The notes below the pieces were generated by a model. The model had not been told where the DNA came from, searched no databases, and was given only the letters and a program-made list of their open reading frames with translations. A program made the translations under genes and the position numbers. 64,000 bases of DNA from Litsea cubeba (Eukaryota; Streptophyta; Magnoliopsida; Laurales; Lauraceae). The stretch is taken from NCBI GenBank assembly GCA_012931725.1, contig CM022949.1, positions 32,936,258-33,000,257 on the forward strand, given 5' to 3'. This document shows positions 1-11,975 of the stretch, piece after piece. Each line of letters opens with the position of its first letter. Positions within the stretch are counted from its first letter, which is position 1.

Positions 1-3000
1 TGATGGATGGCAAGTAGAATAGCATCTTCTAAAATCAGACTTTTGTATTTTGTTGCAGTCAATGAGGTGGATAATCTCTAGAGACATTAAATTGAATAAT
101 ATCTAGAAATTAGCAGTGTAAACATTTCAATTTTCCATCTCATAGGCATCCATTCCATTAGAATTGTAATTTCCCAAGTCAAAGCAGCTTCAGGCTTCAG
201 CCATTAATCCGTTAAACCATACCATGTCGGCAATTCATCAGTTGAAGTACGAAATATGTAATAACATAGTCTATTTAATAATAGCTCTTTACACTAGATT
301 CCTTAGTGAAAAGTTCATTATAGATACTAATTGCAGTCAACTCAACAGTGCACGATATATAATCTCATCATGGGATCTTGCAAGACTGAAAAAGTTTGAA
401 GTTTGATTATTTTCTCGATAAAAACAATAAGCTGAGATAAAAGAGACCAAATGATCTCTTAATGTCAAGGATGTTTGCATATGCTGTACAGATTTGGATG
501 CCTTTCTTAAAAGCATTATTATTACCAAGTAACAGAATCTACCATTTCTACAGTAGTGATGAAAACCTTGAGGAAACTGCAGCGTGTTGCATGTATATAT
601 CATTGTAACGGATAAAATTAGGATGAATCTGCAGGGAAAAAGAGGAACTATATATTGATCATGTTTCCTGGAACTATATACTGATCATTGAGTTGATGAT
701 TGTAGTAATCCTCAAGTTTGGAACATTATAGAATGGGGTGAATGAACATTATAGAATGGGGTGAATGTCTTGGCGATTTGAACCATTTGATCTGATCACC
801 AAATTGTAAATAAGGCTACCAAAGGATTGATGTGACCTTCCAGTCCCTGGTAACCTTTGGGCAATTCAGATTATCAAAAAGGGAAAAAAGGACGCCACCA
901 CCGTGTACATATTTAAGGGCCAAATATGTTCTTCATAGGGAAGTACTCAGTTTAAACCATGCAAGTCACAATCACATACAAATTTTATAGGGAGATTGTT
1001 AAGGAGAACGAGGCAAGGAACACAATTATACTATAACAAGCAGTTACAATATTGGTACTTTTTCACTGTGTTGTGGGTTCACACTGATTTTAGAATGATC
1101 TGTTGTTTTTTTCCATAATTTGACTGAATGATTGTGTGTTTTTTTTGATGTGGGACTTTTTTGTTTTAGCTATAGATATGTAGATCTGCTCTTCATGGAC
1201 ACTAGACTGTCTTTGCTCAAAAATCCATATGAGGATTTGATCCACATTCCAGTGCATTCAATGGTAGACCTTCCAGGTCCATGCTAAATAATCACAATGT
1301 TTAAGAGGATCTCAAGTTCTCAAATTATCTATTTAGAGGAATTTCTCTGTTGAATGTGAGCTTTCTTAGCCTTGTCTTGAGCATGTCTAACTGCTGGTTA
1401 TATACAACATCTAATTAATTAGATATGCTTGTAACGGACCTATAACACTGCAGTCTCAGATCTTATCAATGTTGCACAGGTTTGGAATTTGGATTTAAGG
1501 ATGCAGTGTCCTGAATCCTGTTCCTGCCTCTTGACTGAAAAGAGATTCCCAATAAAAATGTACTGCTATTTCCCTTTCTTGCACAGTTACAGGATAATCT
1601 AGTGGCCATCTGATAAATTGAGTGTTTTCCTTGCTGATAGCATCATATGTTTTTAGTTGGAAAAGAAAAGGATTACTTCTTGAGTGGTCGGAGTGATTTC
1701 CAAGCTAGAGGAAAATAAAACAGAATCAATGGAGCAGGACACAAAGCTATCCCTCTTCATCCATGTATCTACTGTACAGTGTTCTGTCCATGTGAAGTAA
1801 TATTTGCACATCCCTCTTTTCATTGAATGGAGGAGGGTCATGTCAGATTAGTAGTTATCTATGGATAGACTTCCATACTAGAGTATGAATTCCACTCATT
1901 TTAAGATTTGAGTAGAACTCTTTTAGCCATCCCCCAATTGATGGGACAAGGCTCTGTTGATGATCATGATGATGATGAGCCGTAGGACAAAAGAGTGAGC
2001 ATCAAATGGGAAAAAGGGGGATCATCTCTTCACTGAATATTTGAATAAACAGTCCTAAACACCAGTCAATTTGGCAAACTAGGCTGAAAATAAAACAACA
2101 GGTCTGTCTCATATTCATCAAACCTTGAAACTGTGTTTTAAAATTAGACATCAGAGAAAAAATCTTCTATTTTGGACCACGCTTTGATTGTGCAAGTTAA
2201 CCATGACAGGAATATCAGTAGCAAAATCATCAAGGATCTCCGAGTACTATATATTTCTTAAATACGAAAAAAAAAAACCTATGTATTTCATCCTGCCATA
2301 TTTTAACTAACCACATTCAGGTCTCATTAATCAACCTGGTGTCCAAAATAACCTCTTGTCAATCCACTTATAGATTCAGTAATCTCCCAAAATGGATTTT
2401 CTGGCTGCTATTTTTCTTTGTGTTAATCCAGACATGAGGATTAAAAGACTCATAAAAATTGGCTCTGTAATAGAATTTAAGTAGTGATTTGAGTGTCATC
2501 TCAGCACCTTTATGAGGCACTTTTGTGTAGACAAAGAACAGTTAGCTCTTTTTCTTAAAAAAAAAAAGAAGAAACAGTAAGTTCTTGATTGGTGGTCTCC
2601 TCTACAGAATTTGTTCCACCCATGTCTTCTGCTCTACGAATTTAGCATCCAAAATCTTGATTTCAGGGCCCTGATTCAGAAACAAAATCTGGGTCTAAAA
2701 AGCCCCTAGCTTATAGTGTTTAAGATGAGAAGCATCTTAATTCAAGAGTTCAGTAAGCTTGTGAGTGCTCTCTCTATACTTCTTGAAGGTTTAGGATTTT
2801 TGTTTAAGTAATGCCACGTATGCTTCGGAGTTGATTCCTTTTCAAAACTTGTCCTTGCAGCCTAATTTTCCGGTTGTTGATGTGCAGCCTAATTTGCTTC
2901 TTGTCGATGTGGAAAAGTTTGTTTAAACAAAACAGGCAATTACTCTATCGGAAAGTACAGTTGGGTTACAGATTTAGTGCTAGTGCGAGGTCTAGTTTAG

Positions 3001-3141
3001 CTGTTATGTAGTTTAAATGAAAGTATCATAATTCAGTTAGGTGTATGTTCCCTTTTCCCATTTCATGATTCACTTATTTCTATATGTATTTTGAGTATTT
3101 TCCTTTTTTTTTTCCGTTAATATGGCTGTTAATAATAAATA

Positions 3142-3478
3142 CTAGCAAAATTACCCGTGCTTAACACGGATATGGCAGACTTGCAATTTAAATATTCATG
3201 TATAAAAAATTTATAGATTTTTAGAAAGAAAAGAAAATTATGAGTATGTATTTAAGCAATTGGTATCATAGAATGAAAAAATGAGAATTAGAGTAGAAGG
3301 CGAATGAAAGAGTTTGGATTGAAATAAAGTCTTTGAAAAATAAAAGAAAAGAAAAGTGGAGAGCGGTTATGAGAGTTTATGGTAAAGAGATAAAGAAAGT
3401 AATTGATGAAACTTCCGGTCAAAATCAGAAGCGACTGTCAAAATTAGATCCAAAACCTCCTAGCTTAATATATTATAA
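3142..3478 (-). mobile_element. Small non-autonomous Helitron-like element, A1 only
   Basis: A1 has 337 bp that are absent at the exactly corresponding points of A2 (about 37,317) and A3 (about 56,508). Read on the minus strand it runs from TTATAATATATTAAGC to a 5-bp-stem hairpin (CCGTG-TTAAG-CACGG), nine bases, then CTAG, and it lies precisely between A and T. A hairpin close to a CTRR end, A|T target placement and no target duplication are Helitron hallmarks. The 5' end has TT where Helitrons usually have TC, so that point is imperfect. No coding capacity. Confidence 0.68.
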
Positions 3479-3684
3479 TTTGTTTGCGTTAGTCATGCAT
3501 ATGTAATCTTTACGATTGTTGATATATAATGAGCACACTAGTTTCTCTATAGATTATTATGAATCTTCAGGAAGTTGGTTCACCACGGATGAGAAATCTC
3601 TTATTGCTTTCACCATGGATGGTTCACCAAGATTCTGATCTTCTTGTTGTTGTTGTTGTTCTTCTTTTTGTCAATATCATGCAG

Positions 3685-3788
3685 ATGATAGATTTGAACC
3701 TGAATAGAATATTGTCTTCTGTGGTAGCAATTCAGGAAACAGAAAGGTTTTCAGTGATGCTGCTCTTGAACTTGGAAGAGAACTGGTG
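3685..3788 (+). pseudogene. LOG-like first-exon fragment in A1
   Basis: After a splice-acceptor-like CATGCAG, the frame from 3,687 encodes DRFEPE, a TAG stop, then NIVFCGSNSGNRKVFSDAAL and ELGRELV. The VFCGS-SGN-x6-D-A-x-LG-x-ELV pattern is the N-terminal nucleotide-binding part of LOG (cytokinin riboside 5'-monophosphate phosphoribohydrolase), which releases active cytokinin bases. In plant LOG genes the first exon ends near this ELV. The rest of the enzyme (the GGG-x-GLMG and PGGxGTxxE motifs) is not visible downstream. The in-frame stop and missing exons mark a pseudogene fragment. The frame is judged by eye; a database search is needed to name the closest LOG. Confidence 0.6.
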
Positions 3789-6623
3789 GGTGTTCTTCTT
3801 GGTGCAACTTTGTGTCAAGGCTCTTGTGTGCATGTGAGTGCGTGTGTTTTTTTTTTTTTTTTTGTATTACTTGTTTTCTTTTGCAGGTGAGAAGGTTGTC
3901 TTGTTCTTGGGTATGAAAACAAACTTCTTCATTTTTTCTTCCCTCCTTTTCCTTTGTTATTCATGTAGAGATTATTATGGTTTCTTTAAGAAGCAAGCAA
4001 ACACAACCACTGGTTCTGAAATGACAACAACAATATCCTTTACTGCTACTTTTGTCAGATTTGTGATTGTTTGATTTTTCCTCTGTTGCTTAATTTCAAT
4101 TTCTGCTCAAGGAAATTTGCTTCAGAATTTGCAAAAGCCCAACTTCTATTCTTTGAATGCATTGAACTCTGCAGTCGGCTGGACTTTTGAGGATTAGTTA
4201 CTTTCTTTTTTCTTTTTTTATATTTAATTATGTTTCCAATTTCTGCATTAGTTACTTTTTTCTTAGCAGATTAGATGATGTTTTCTGTGATGGGTTCTTT
4301 AATTGAAGAACTTTTTTCCTTAGAAACCAGGGATTTTTATGCAAATTGTTTTCATTGATATATCATAGCACCGCTCTCTTTTTACATGTGTATGGGATGG
4401 TATGCAAGTTCTAATCAATATACATTATTCCCTCAACTACTTTGTCATCGAAACAGGCGTCTAAGCACCCATGACCACACACCACATCTATAGCATTTAC
4501 TGTTGAATCTATCCATTAACAAGAATAGATCATATTGAATTAAGTTTAAACATTGAGTGCTTCTAATCAGTAAATTTCATTCTTTTGCATTGAATTAAGT
4601 TTTGTTTGATGCCATATTGAAGTGAACTTTTAGTCACAATAGGAGCCAAGTCTTTTGGGCAATCAGATTCTTATCTAGCTGAAGGAGGTAGGAATTTGGA
4701 TGGATGTGGAGTAATTAATCTGAGTTCAAAACTGAATTTGTATTGGAAACAGAAACTGTAGATTATTAGCAAGAAGGTGGATTTTCTTCTTGTGATTTAA
4801 CCGTCCTACTTTTTTCTACCAACTGACTTATTGGGTCAAAATATGAGTTTCAGTTAAAAAATGGGGCAGATCATATGGAGCAGATCAATGAAAATCATAT
4901 GTCCCTGGGTAAGGTATTTGAAATTAGTACAAGTTCCTTGTTAGAGCATTCTTTGCCATTGAAAGCTGTATTAATTCTAAACTAGGTGACTGCTACTAGT
5001 CAATAAACCTACTTCACATGAGAACCTGCGTATCAACCTATAGTGCTATTTCAAATGACCAGCCTAATTAACTCTGTTTACTGGTGGTATTCACAGTGTA
5101 TTCATCTTTCATAAATCTAATGTGCCGATTTACAAATTAACTAAAGGCATGATGTGAATTTCCAAGATTTAGCTATGATTGACGGTTACCATGCTTTTGT
5201 TATGCAATTGGAGTTCTGCATGTGTTTTCTCATTATAGTTGTCTTATTTCTTTCTTCTGCAAATTACTTGGACTTAAGGCATTTGATATCATGCGAACTT
5301 CATGCCAAATCCCCTGGCTTGTCTAGAATGCGAATTTTTTGGTTTGGATTGGCAATGCGTATATGATAACTTAGTGCAGCTTCCAAAAATTAAGTGTTTG
5401 TTCTCCATTTCTTCAACACACACAAACACATCAGATGAGCTTTTTTCTATATTTTTTTATGTTAATATATTGTATAGTATTACCCTTTTTTGGTATGCGA
5501 ACACTATTTTTACATTAATGTCATTTTCTTATTCTCTGGCTGATCATCTTTCTGCACATTTGTACGAAAAAGGGTCCAGTGAAATTGTCCTTAAAGCAAT
5601 GGGGAGAGCTATCAATTAAGTGTGTGATGATTGCTGAGTTGATTAACGTGCCTTTTTATTTTGTAAAAAAATGTGTGTATTTGGTGGGTTTCTTGTCTTT
5701 ATGTTGGGTACTTTTGCATTAGGTTAATGACATCTTCTTAAAAATGATTTTCTTCATGTCAAAATGCATTTTAATTTTCAGAGTAGGATTGTTGGTTTCC
5801 ATCAAAAGATATCAATTGGTTCTACTGATATTTCCGATACATGGGAACCTTTGGAAGGAGGTCTTCTTATGTAGGGTGTTCTTTCACCTCTTGTTCTTCC
5901 ATTATTGGTTTACACATCCTAGTGTATCTAGATAATATGCTTCCTTTTCTTTATCTTGCGGTCTAGAAAGTAGAAACTACCCGCCTTGTATCAATGATCA
6001 CAATAACTTTGTCCAAGGAGGAGTTGGATGGTTCCTCCAAAGGGTAATGGGGAATTTAGTTTCTATTACTTCTAATTTGGGGTTTTCAATGGTTACTTTT
6101 CATACTTCTCCTCTTTTTTTTATTTTCTTTTTTGATAATCAAATCCGATTGAGTTGTATGATGCGAAGTCTAATATTTGTGTCATGTTTAATTGACATGA
6201 ATAGGTGAACCTGAAGAAATGACTTTATCTACTTTGTTGAACATGGGCTTCACTTCACTGTGATTAATTTTAATTAAAACCTGCATCATTCTCTTTTCTT
6301 ATTAATGCTTATCTGATTTTTCTTGTTCAAATTATGATAGCACTTGGAACAAATTTGAAAATATGTGCTTTATGGTTTCTCAAGTTCTAAGTGGAATAAC
6401 TAACTTCAGTATCGCTATGGTAGGTTGCATCATTATTTAGTAAGAGTAATAAGAAAATTGTAATCACTATCAGTAATCTTTTCTTTTCCTTTTTAGCACA
6501 GTGCAATTATATTATTTATGATAGGCATCCTTTACTAATGGAGCAGTCTGTTGATCATAGTGGCCAAGAACATGTCATTTCAATGCCTCTCAAGTTCAAG
6601 AAGAGGAACACCACCGGCCCACA

Positions 6624-7187
6624 GGTGCAACATTATGGAATGCACAAAGTGAGGGGACAGGAACTCTTTACCTTTTTATTTCTTTTAGAAATGTAGTGGA
6701 TGAATGTTCTCAGAATGTTGTGGGTTGTGACTGTGTTATATATGTATGGATTTCCAAAATGTAAATTATACATTTGAGTTTAATCTAGCATATTGATTCC
6801 AATTTTAAATTCTGTGAACCATTTGATGGTGTGTAAGATGAATGTGTATAGATGTGAATGCTACAATTTCTAGGTTTCAATTTTTTTATGGTGGATTTAA
6901 AAAAGGTGCAACATTATGGAATGCACAAAAGTGCGGGGACAGGAACTCTCTGCCCTTTTATTCTTTTAGAAATGAAGGGGATGAATGTTCTCAGAATGTT
7001 GTGGGTTGTGACTGTGTTATATATGTATGGATTTCCAAATAATGTAAATTATACTTTTGAGTTTAATCTAGCATATTGATTCCGATTTTAAATTCTGTGA
7101 ACCATTTTGATAATGTGTAAGATGAATGTGTATAGATGTGATGCTACAATTTCTAGTTTCAGTTTTTTATGGTGATTTAAAAAAAAT
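6624..7187 (+). repeat. 281-bp tandem repeat, two units (A1)
   Basis: Units begin GGTGCAACATTATGGAATGC at 6,624 and 6,905, and each ends with TATGGTG and an A-rich run. Two units plus a short tail are present. The A2 copy has three units. Confidence 0.85.
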
Positions 7188-7243
7188 GCATTTAGTGGCA
7201 AATAATAAAATTTGCCATGGCATTTTTTTTAAATAATAATAAA

Positions 7244-8744
7244 ATCGGAATAGTTCAAAATTGGAACGGTTTTGAAATGGACCCGGAACGGACTGAAAAA
7301 ACTGTTTTTAGTTATTAAAAGAGGATTTTACGGAAAAAGTCCCAAAATTTGTACATTCCTCGAAATGGTTCCCCAAATATTGTGTTGTACAAAAGAGGTC
7401 CTCCCGCCATTTTTTTTATGTTTTTTATACTTTTTTCTGAGCGACGATAGCGTCCCCATGGGCGACGCTAGCATCGCTCGTCCAAGCATCTTGTCTTCTT
7501 CTTCCTCTCCTCCTCCTATTTCTCCATCTCCCCCACTCCATCTTTAATAGACATTTTAGGTTCATCACTATTAATCATTGCACACATATAGTTGTGAATC
7601 CAAACAACTAGTATTTGGATTTTTTTTGCATTCACAGTTTATATTTTTCAGTGTTACGCATGTGAACATTGAGTGCCACTCAAATTAACGAATGTTGTAA
7701 TTAAGATGAATAATAACTCATGGCATTCTTTTGAAGATTCGCCCTAGTTGCATGAACTTCATTGAGATTAAGGTGAAGGGGGCCTAAATTCCTCCTTATG
7801 CCTCACAAAATGATGCAAAATAACAACAAAATAAAACATATGCAAAGTATGCAATTTCTACTACTGCTTGTACGTATGCAATTTCTGATTGGGAGTGTGG
7901 ATATGTAACTGGATATGCTCGTACTGGGCTGCATCTGATTACAAGCAAATATTCTGAACATTCAAGAAGGAACCAAGAGAAGATTGAAAATAATATGGCT
8001 TTTTGTAAAAAAAAATCCGAATGGGTTTCAAAGTGAATAAAAACTAATGGCTTTCTTTTGAAGATTCATCCCAGCATGGACTTTTAACAAAGATTAAGGC
8101 AAAGGGGGCCTAAAATCCTCTATATGTCTTTTGCAAGCTACTAATGACGCACAACAACACAAAAACAAAAAAAAAAAAACAAGATGTAAAGTGGTGTGAT
8201 GGTGTTTTAGAAATTTTCTTTTATAACTTTTAGATTGGCCAACTCATGGAGAAATAGGAGGAGAGGAAGAAGAAGACATTAGGAGATGCTTTGACGAGCG
8301 ACGCTAGTATCTCCCTCGTCAGACACAAGCGACGCTAGATAGTAGGAGATACTTTGACGAGCGACGCATGGGCGACGCTAGCGTCACACTCATCAGACAC
8401 GAGCGTCGCTCCTATAAAAGTTGAAAAATAGGCCTAACGGACCTCGTTAGTAATACACAATATTTGGTGACCCTTTCCGAGGAATGTCCAAATTTCGGCA
8501 TTTTTCCCGTAAAATCCTCATATTGAAATTTGGAACGGTTTCAGGAATTTTGGAACAGTTTCGAAACTGTTGCAGTTATTAAAATTTAGAACGAATTCAA
8601 AATTATTCTGGTTATTAAAGTTTGTAAAGGTTATGGACCATTCCAATTTTTTAGGAACAACCCTTTTTGAAGCGGTTTAAAACTACTCCTATTTATGTTA
8701 GGAACGGTTTTTAAACCGTTCCAATTTCCTGTTTTCGGTGTAGT
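7244..8744. mobile_element. Foldback / long-TIR element (A1)
   Basis: The left arm (about 7,244-7,545) and right arm (about 8,240-8,744) are imperfect reverse complements. Matching landmarks are GAGGATTTTACGG with CCGTAAAATCCTC, ACATTCCTCG with CGAGGAATGT, and GGAGGAGAGGAAGAAG with CTTCTTCTTCCTCTCC. The arms also carry GCGACGCTAGCGTCGCTC-like palindromes. The right end reads TTTTCGGTGTAGT, like a CACTA terminus in reverse, but no matching CACTA end is seen on the left. The loop holds an imperfect direct repeat (about 7,720-7,870 and 8,040-8,190). No transposase frame is visible; probably a non-autonomous DNA element. Confidence 0.6.
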
Positions 8745-9002
8745 ATCAAGACAATTTATCACCAAGGAAAACAAATGTTTCTCATCAAATCATTTGCCTA
8801 AGACCTCTGTAATTACTACTCCCACGACCACCCCACCCCAAAAATAGTTATTTGTGGGCTCATCCAAGCCTAACCCGAAAGAAACCTAGACTTCTTGACC
8901 AAAACTGGAACATAATTGTAAATTCCTTTTAGTACAATTTGGGCTTATTCTAGTTAGGTTCGGCACTGAAAATCCTGAGGCTCTTTATTTTTTAATGTTT
9001 TA

Positions 9003-9421
9003 TATGTATAAATTTAACGAAAAATATTCATGTGCATCTATCCCTCACCATATTACGGTGAGGACAACATAGTAGAGCCAACTTTATGATTCATTCGAAC
9101 CATCCACACACATGGTACCCCCTGAATTACACTAGATCCATCGAGTTTTCATTGATTCGAATGGATTGGACTGTTGGTTCGAAAGTCTAATTCTTCTTTT
9201 AATATATAGTCATTAAACTTGTGGGCAGCGGATGAAGGGGTTAGAGGCATGGGATTGACCCCAAACTTAATATATGGGCCCATTCAAGATGTCTCTCTCT
9301 TTCCATGCCCCCAAGTCCTATGTTCAGTGGGCCCTTGGTGTGCCCCATAAAGTTTGTCCCTAACCATATTGGTGAGGGATATATGCACATAAATGTCCCT
9401 TAAGTTTAACATGTGTACATA
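9003..9421. mobile_element. MITE with about 65-bp terminal inverted repeats (A1)
   Basis: The left end (TATGTATAAATTTAAC ... CATGTGCATCTATCCCTCAC) pairs with the reverse complement of the right end (GTGAGGGATATATGCACAT ... GTTTAACATGTGTACATA). The element is about 420 bp with no coding frame. TA at both edges would fit a Tc1/mariner-type target duplication, but AT-rich flanks make this weak. Confidence 0.55.
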
Positions 9422-10013
9422 TTTTGGAGTCTCATTGTTTGGAACAGTCTTAAGCCTTCACTAAACATTTACTTATAAATAGTTTTTCTCCCCCTAGTAA
9501 AACAGCTATTATTTATTGTCTCTTAGATGTTCCTGTTTTTTTTTTTTTTTTTTGAAGTGATAAAAGAAGCAAAAATGTCAAAACAAGTCTACTATATATA
9601 AGCACTATCCTTTGTTCAGAAAGCAGTTCATAAACAGAAAGCATAAGTGTGAGTAACATCATTTGTTCATATATATACACTTGGCGAGACAGGTATACAA
9701 CAACATTAAGTTTGCAATATTATATTGCTCGACATCATGTGAAGTTTTAGCAAATATAAAAAAAAAGAAAAAAAAAAGAAAAGAAACAAAAAATAATACT
9801 AAATATTTATGGTATACATTAAGTATGCTCAGGGGTATGGCTCCAGTGAACTACCTTTTCATCTAATGAGACTTTCACAGCACCACAATTCCGGTATGTC
9901 CTTATTTATGTGAAATGACGAGGGATCAATTCATGGTTGTAGCGCTGATGGCAGAGATTTGGGTGAGTGTGGGTGTGTTAGGTGTGTAAATACTTACATT
10001 TAAAGAAAAAACT

Positions 10014-10060
10014 AGTAACAAATTAAGGCTCGTGCTAAGCCCGGATCACGAAAAAAAATA
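10014..10060 (-). repeat. Possible degenerate Helitron 3' end (A1, also A2 about 44,177)
   Basis: The plus strand reads ACTAGTAACAAATTAAGG then CTCGTGCTAAGCCCGG, which resembles the CTAG-plus-hairpin end of the element at 3,142 after mutation. No matching far end was found, so this is only a similarity. Confidence 0.3.
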
Positions 10061-11099
10061 TATTTAATATAATATTTTATTTATATTATTATTATAAAAA
10101 TAATTTGAGAATAAATAATATTTATTAAAAAAAACCACAAGCTTAGTTTCACAACTAAATTAATTTGTTTATAAAAGTTAGATTGTAACTCTAATGCTAT
10201 CTAGTTTTGGAATTAGCATAAAAGAATTATAAAAAAAATAGAGTAACCATGATGATAATTGAGTTTCTTGTTTAAATAAAAAGATCCTAAGCGTGCTTGG
10301 ATATGTGAGTTTGAGCCTACGATAAAGCCTATAAATTATAAATTAAAAAAAACCACCAACTTCTTATGAAAGGCCAGATTTTTCTTGAATTGATTTTGGA
10401 TCCAAAAGAGGAAGAGAGAGAAATTAAAGGCTAGAGCAATGTCAAGAACACCGAACAAGGAGAAATTTAAAATTTTGTAGGAAAAGATTTAAGCTAGAGT
10501 GCCCATTTGAATTAGAATTAGTATTAAGGAAGAAAGACATAAGATTTGAATTCGAAAGATTGAGAATTTATGATAAGAATTGAGAGAAGATTTAAATTTG
10601 AAAAGATAGAAGGGAAAAAAATTGTAGGAAAAGATTCAGGCCTGTGTTTAAGAATTAGCTTTTCACAACCAAAAGAAGAATTTCTAAATCTTACAAATAT
10701 CTTCTGTTCAACTTACTAGAATAAGGATATATTGTAGAGTGTTAGTCCTAATAATGGAACAAAGACAGGACTGTATTTTGGAAATTCAAACCATTCATAT
10801 GGTGGGAAACGAGGGTGGATGGTCCATGTGTCAATTCTGCCTCATTAGATGCATAGTTGTCTGTTTGGACTTTGGGCTCTAAATGTAAATAATTTAGAAG
10901 GCGTTAGATTAATGGCTGTGACCCAGATGAATTTGACAGTTGCTCCATTACAAATCTGAACCTAGATTATGCTCACCTTGATGCATCTTAAAAAGAATTT
11001 CAAGAAACCCATTACTGGAGCAGACCTCTATGAATTCATCCTTCTCTATTGACATGCTCAAATGACTCTGAACTAATCTTAGGAACTTGACCTCATATA

Positions 11100-11670
11100 T
11101 GATGGAATGCTCAGCAACAACTTCACTAGAACTGAAGTTCGTGTTCTGTGTATACTAAGGTTGTCTTCTACAAATACTCAGGTTTAGGTTCTGTGTACTG
11201 AGGTTGGCAGAACGAAATACTAAGGTTACAGTGAAAATATAAATCACTCTGCTGAAACTTCTTTCTCTCAATAAAAATGAAAATATAGAGATTCAAGAGA
11301 AGAAACTTGTCCTCTTGATTTAAACAATCAGAAAAGAAGACCAATGGATAGACCAAGTATGGAACCTTAAGATTTCACTCTAACTTCTTCATATGAAAGA
11401 GAATACATGACTCTACTTATGGACTTCACTTCTAAAACGGGATTGAAAATAATTAATCCCTTACAATTTCCTAGGCAACAAGTTAATAATGAAAATACAT
11501 GAATAAACCAAAAGACACATAGAATGCCCAAGATACAATGATGCTACATAGAGCCAAGAGACATGTCTGCATAGAGCAGTGAGCAACATTAAATTCTTGC
11601 AGCTACAATGGGCGGTGAACCAACTGCATTGAGCAGTGAACAAAACATAAAATCTAGCTTACTTCTAACA
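11100..11670 (-). mobile_element. Probable solo LTR, A1 only
   Basis: A1 has 571 bp not found in A2, where a plain AT dinucleotide run stands (about 45,256-45,279). The insert begins TGATGGAATGC and ends TTCTAACA. On the minus strand it reads TGTTAGAAGTAAGC to CCATCA, an LTR-type TG...CA sequence. ATATA flanks both sides as a possible 5-bp target duplication, but the target is an AT repeat, which weakens that evidence. TGTTAG starts are common in copia LTRs. No internal domain is seen. Confidence 0.5.
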
Positions 11671-11975
11671 ATATATATATAGAGTATAAGATGAACAAGT
11701 GAGGTGTGGCCCTGTGGGCATAAGCATATTTGATTAGAATGGTGCCCTAGCGACTAGGTTTCAAAAGAGGGATGATTTTTTGGAAAATAACAAAAAAAAA
11801 AGTCTAATTTTACTCTCCTTTGAACCAACTTTGGCTACTGTAGTGTTCAAGAAAGGCATGAGAGTGTTGTTATTAACTTGTAGTTATTGGAGTTTGAATT
11901 CTGGGAATCATACCACCCTGGCTTAGAGTTTTTACATGTAGTCCATAGTTAGATGACCCAGCTCACTGTTCTAAT

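Larger units (their letters stand above)
1..11975 (+). repeat. Segmental duplication copy A1 (left part)
   Basis: This is the first of three direct copies of one module. Position 1 aligns with 34,197 (A2) and 53,354 (A3), and the alignment runs on with only scattered differences. The window begins inside the copy, because A2 and A3 share about 440 bp more upstream. Compared with A2, this copy has extra DNA at 3,142-3,478 and 11,100-11,670 and is broken at 11,976 by a gypsy retrotransposon; module sequence resumes at 21,532-21,979. It holds exon-like blocks (about 1,170, 3,685), two 281-bp tandem units, a foldback element and a MITE. Long reading frames inside it are short and disagree among the three copies, so I do not call an intact gene. 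Confidence 0.92.

Noticed and set aside
3838..4074. Hydrophobic Phe/Leu-rich frame (also at 37,630 and 56,848) that looks like a membrane protein
   Set aside because: It is produced by a T-rich tract and its length and N-terminus differ among the copies; no start context or family match.
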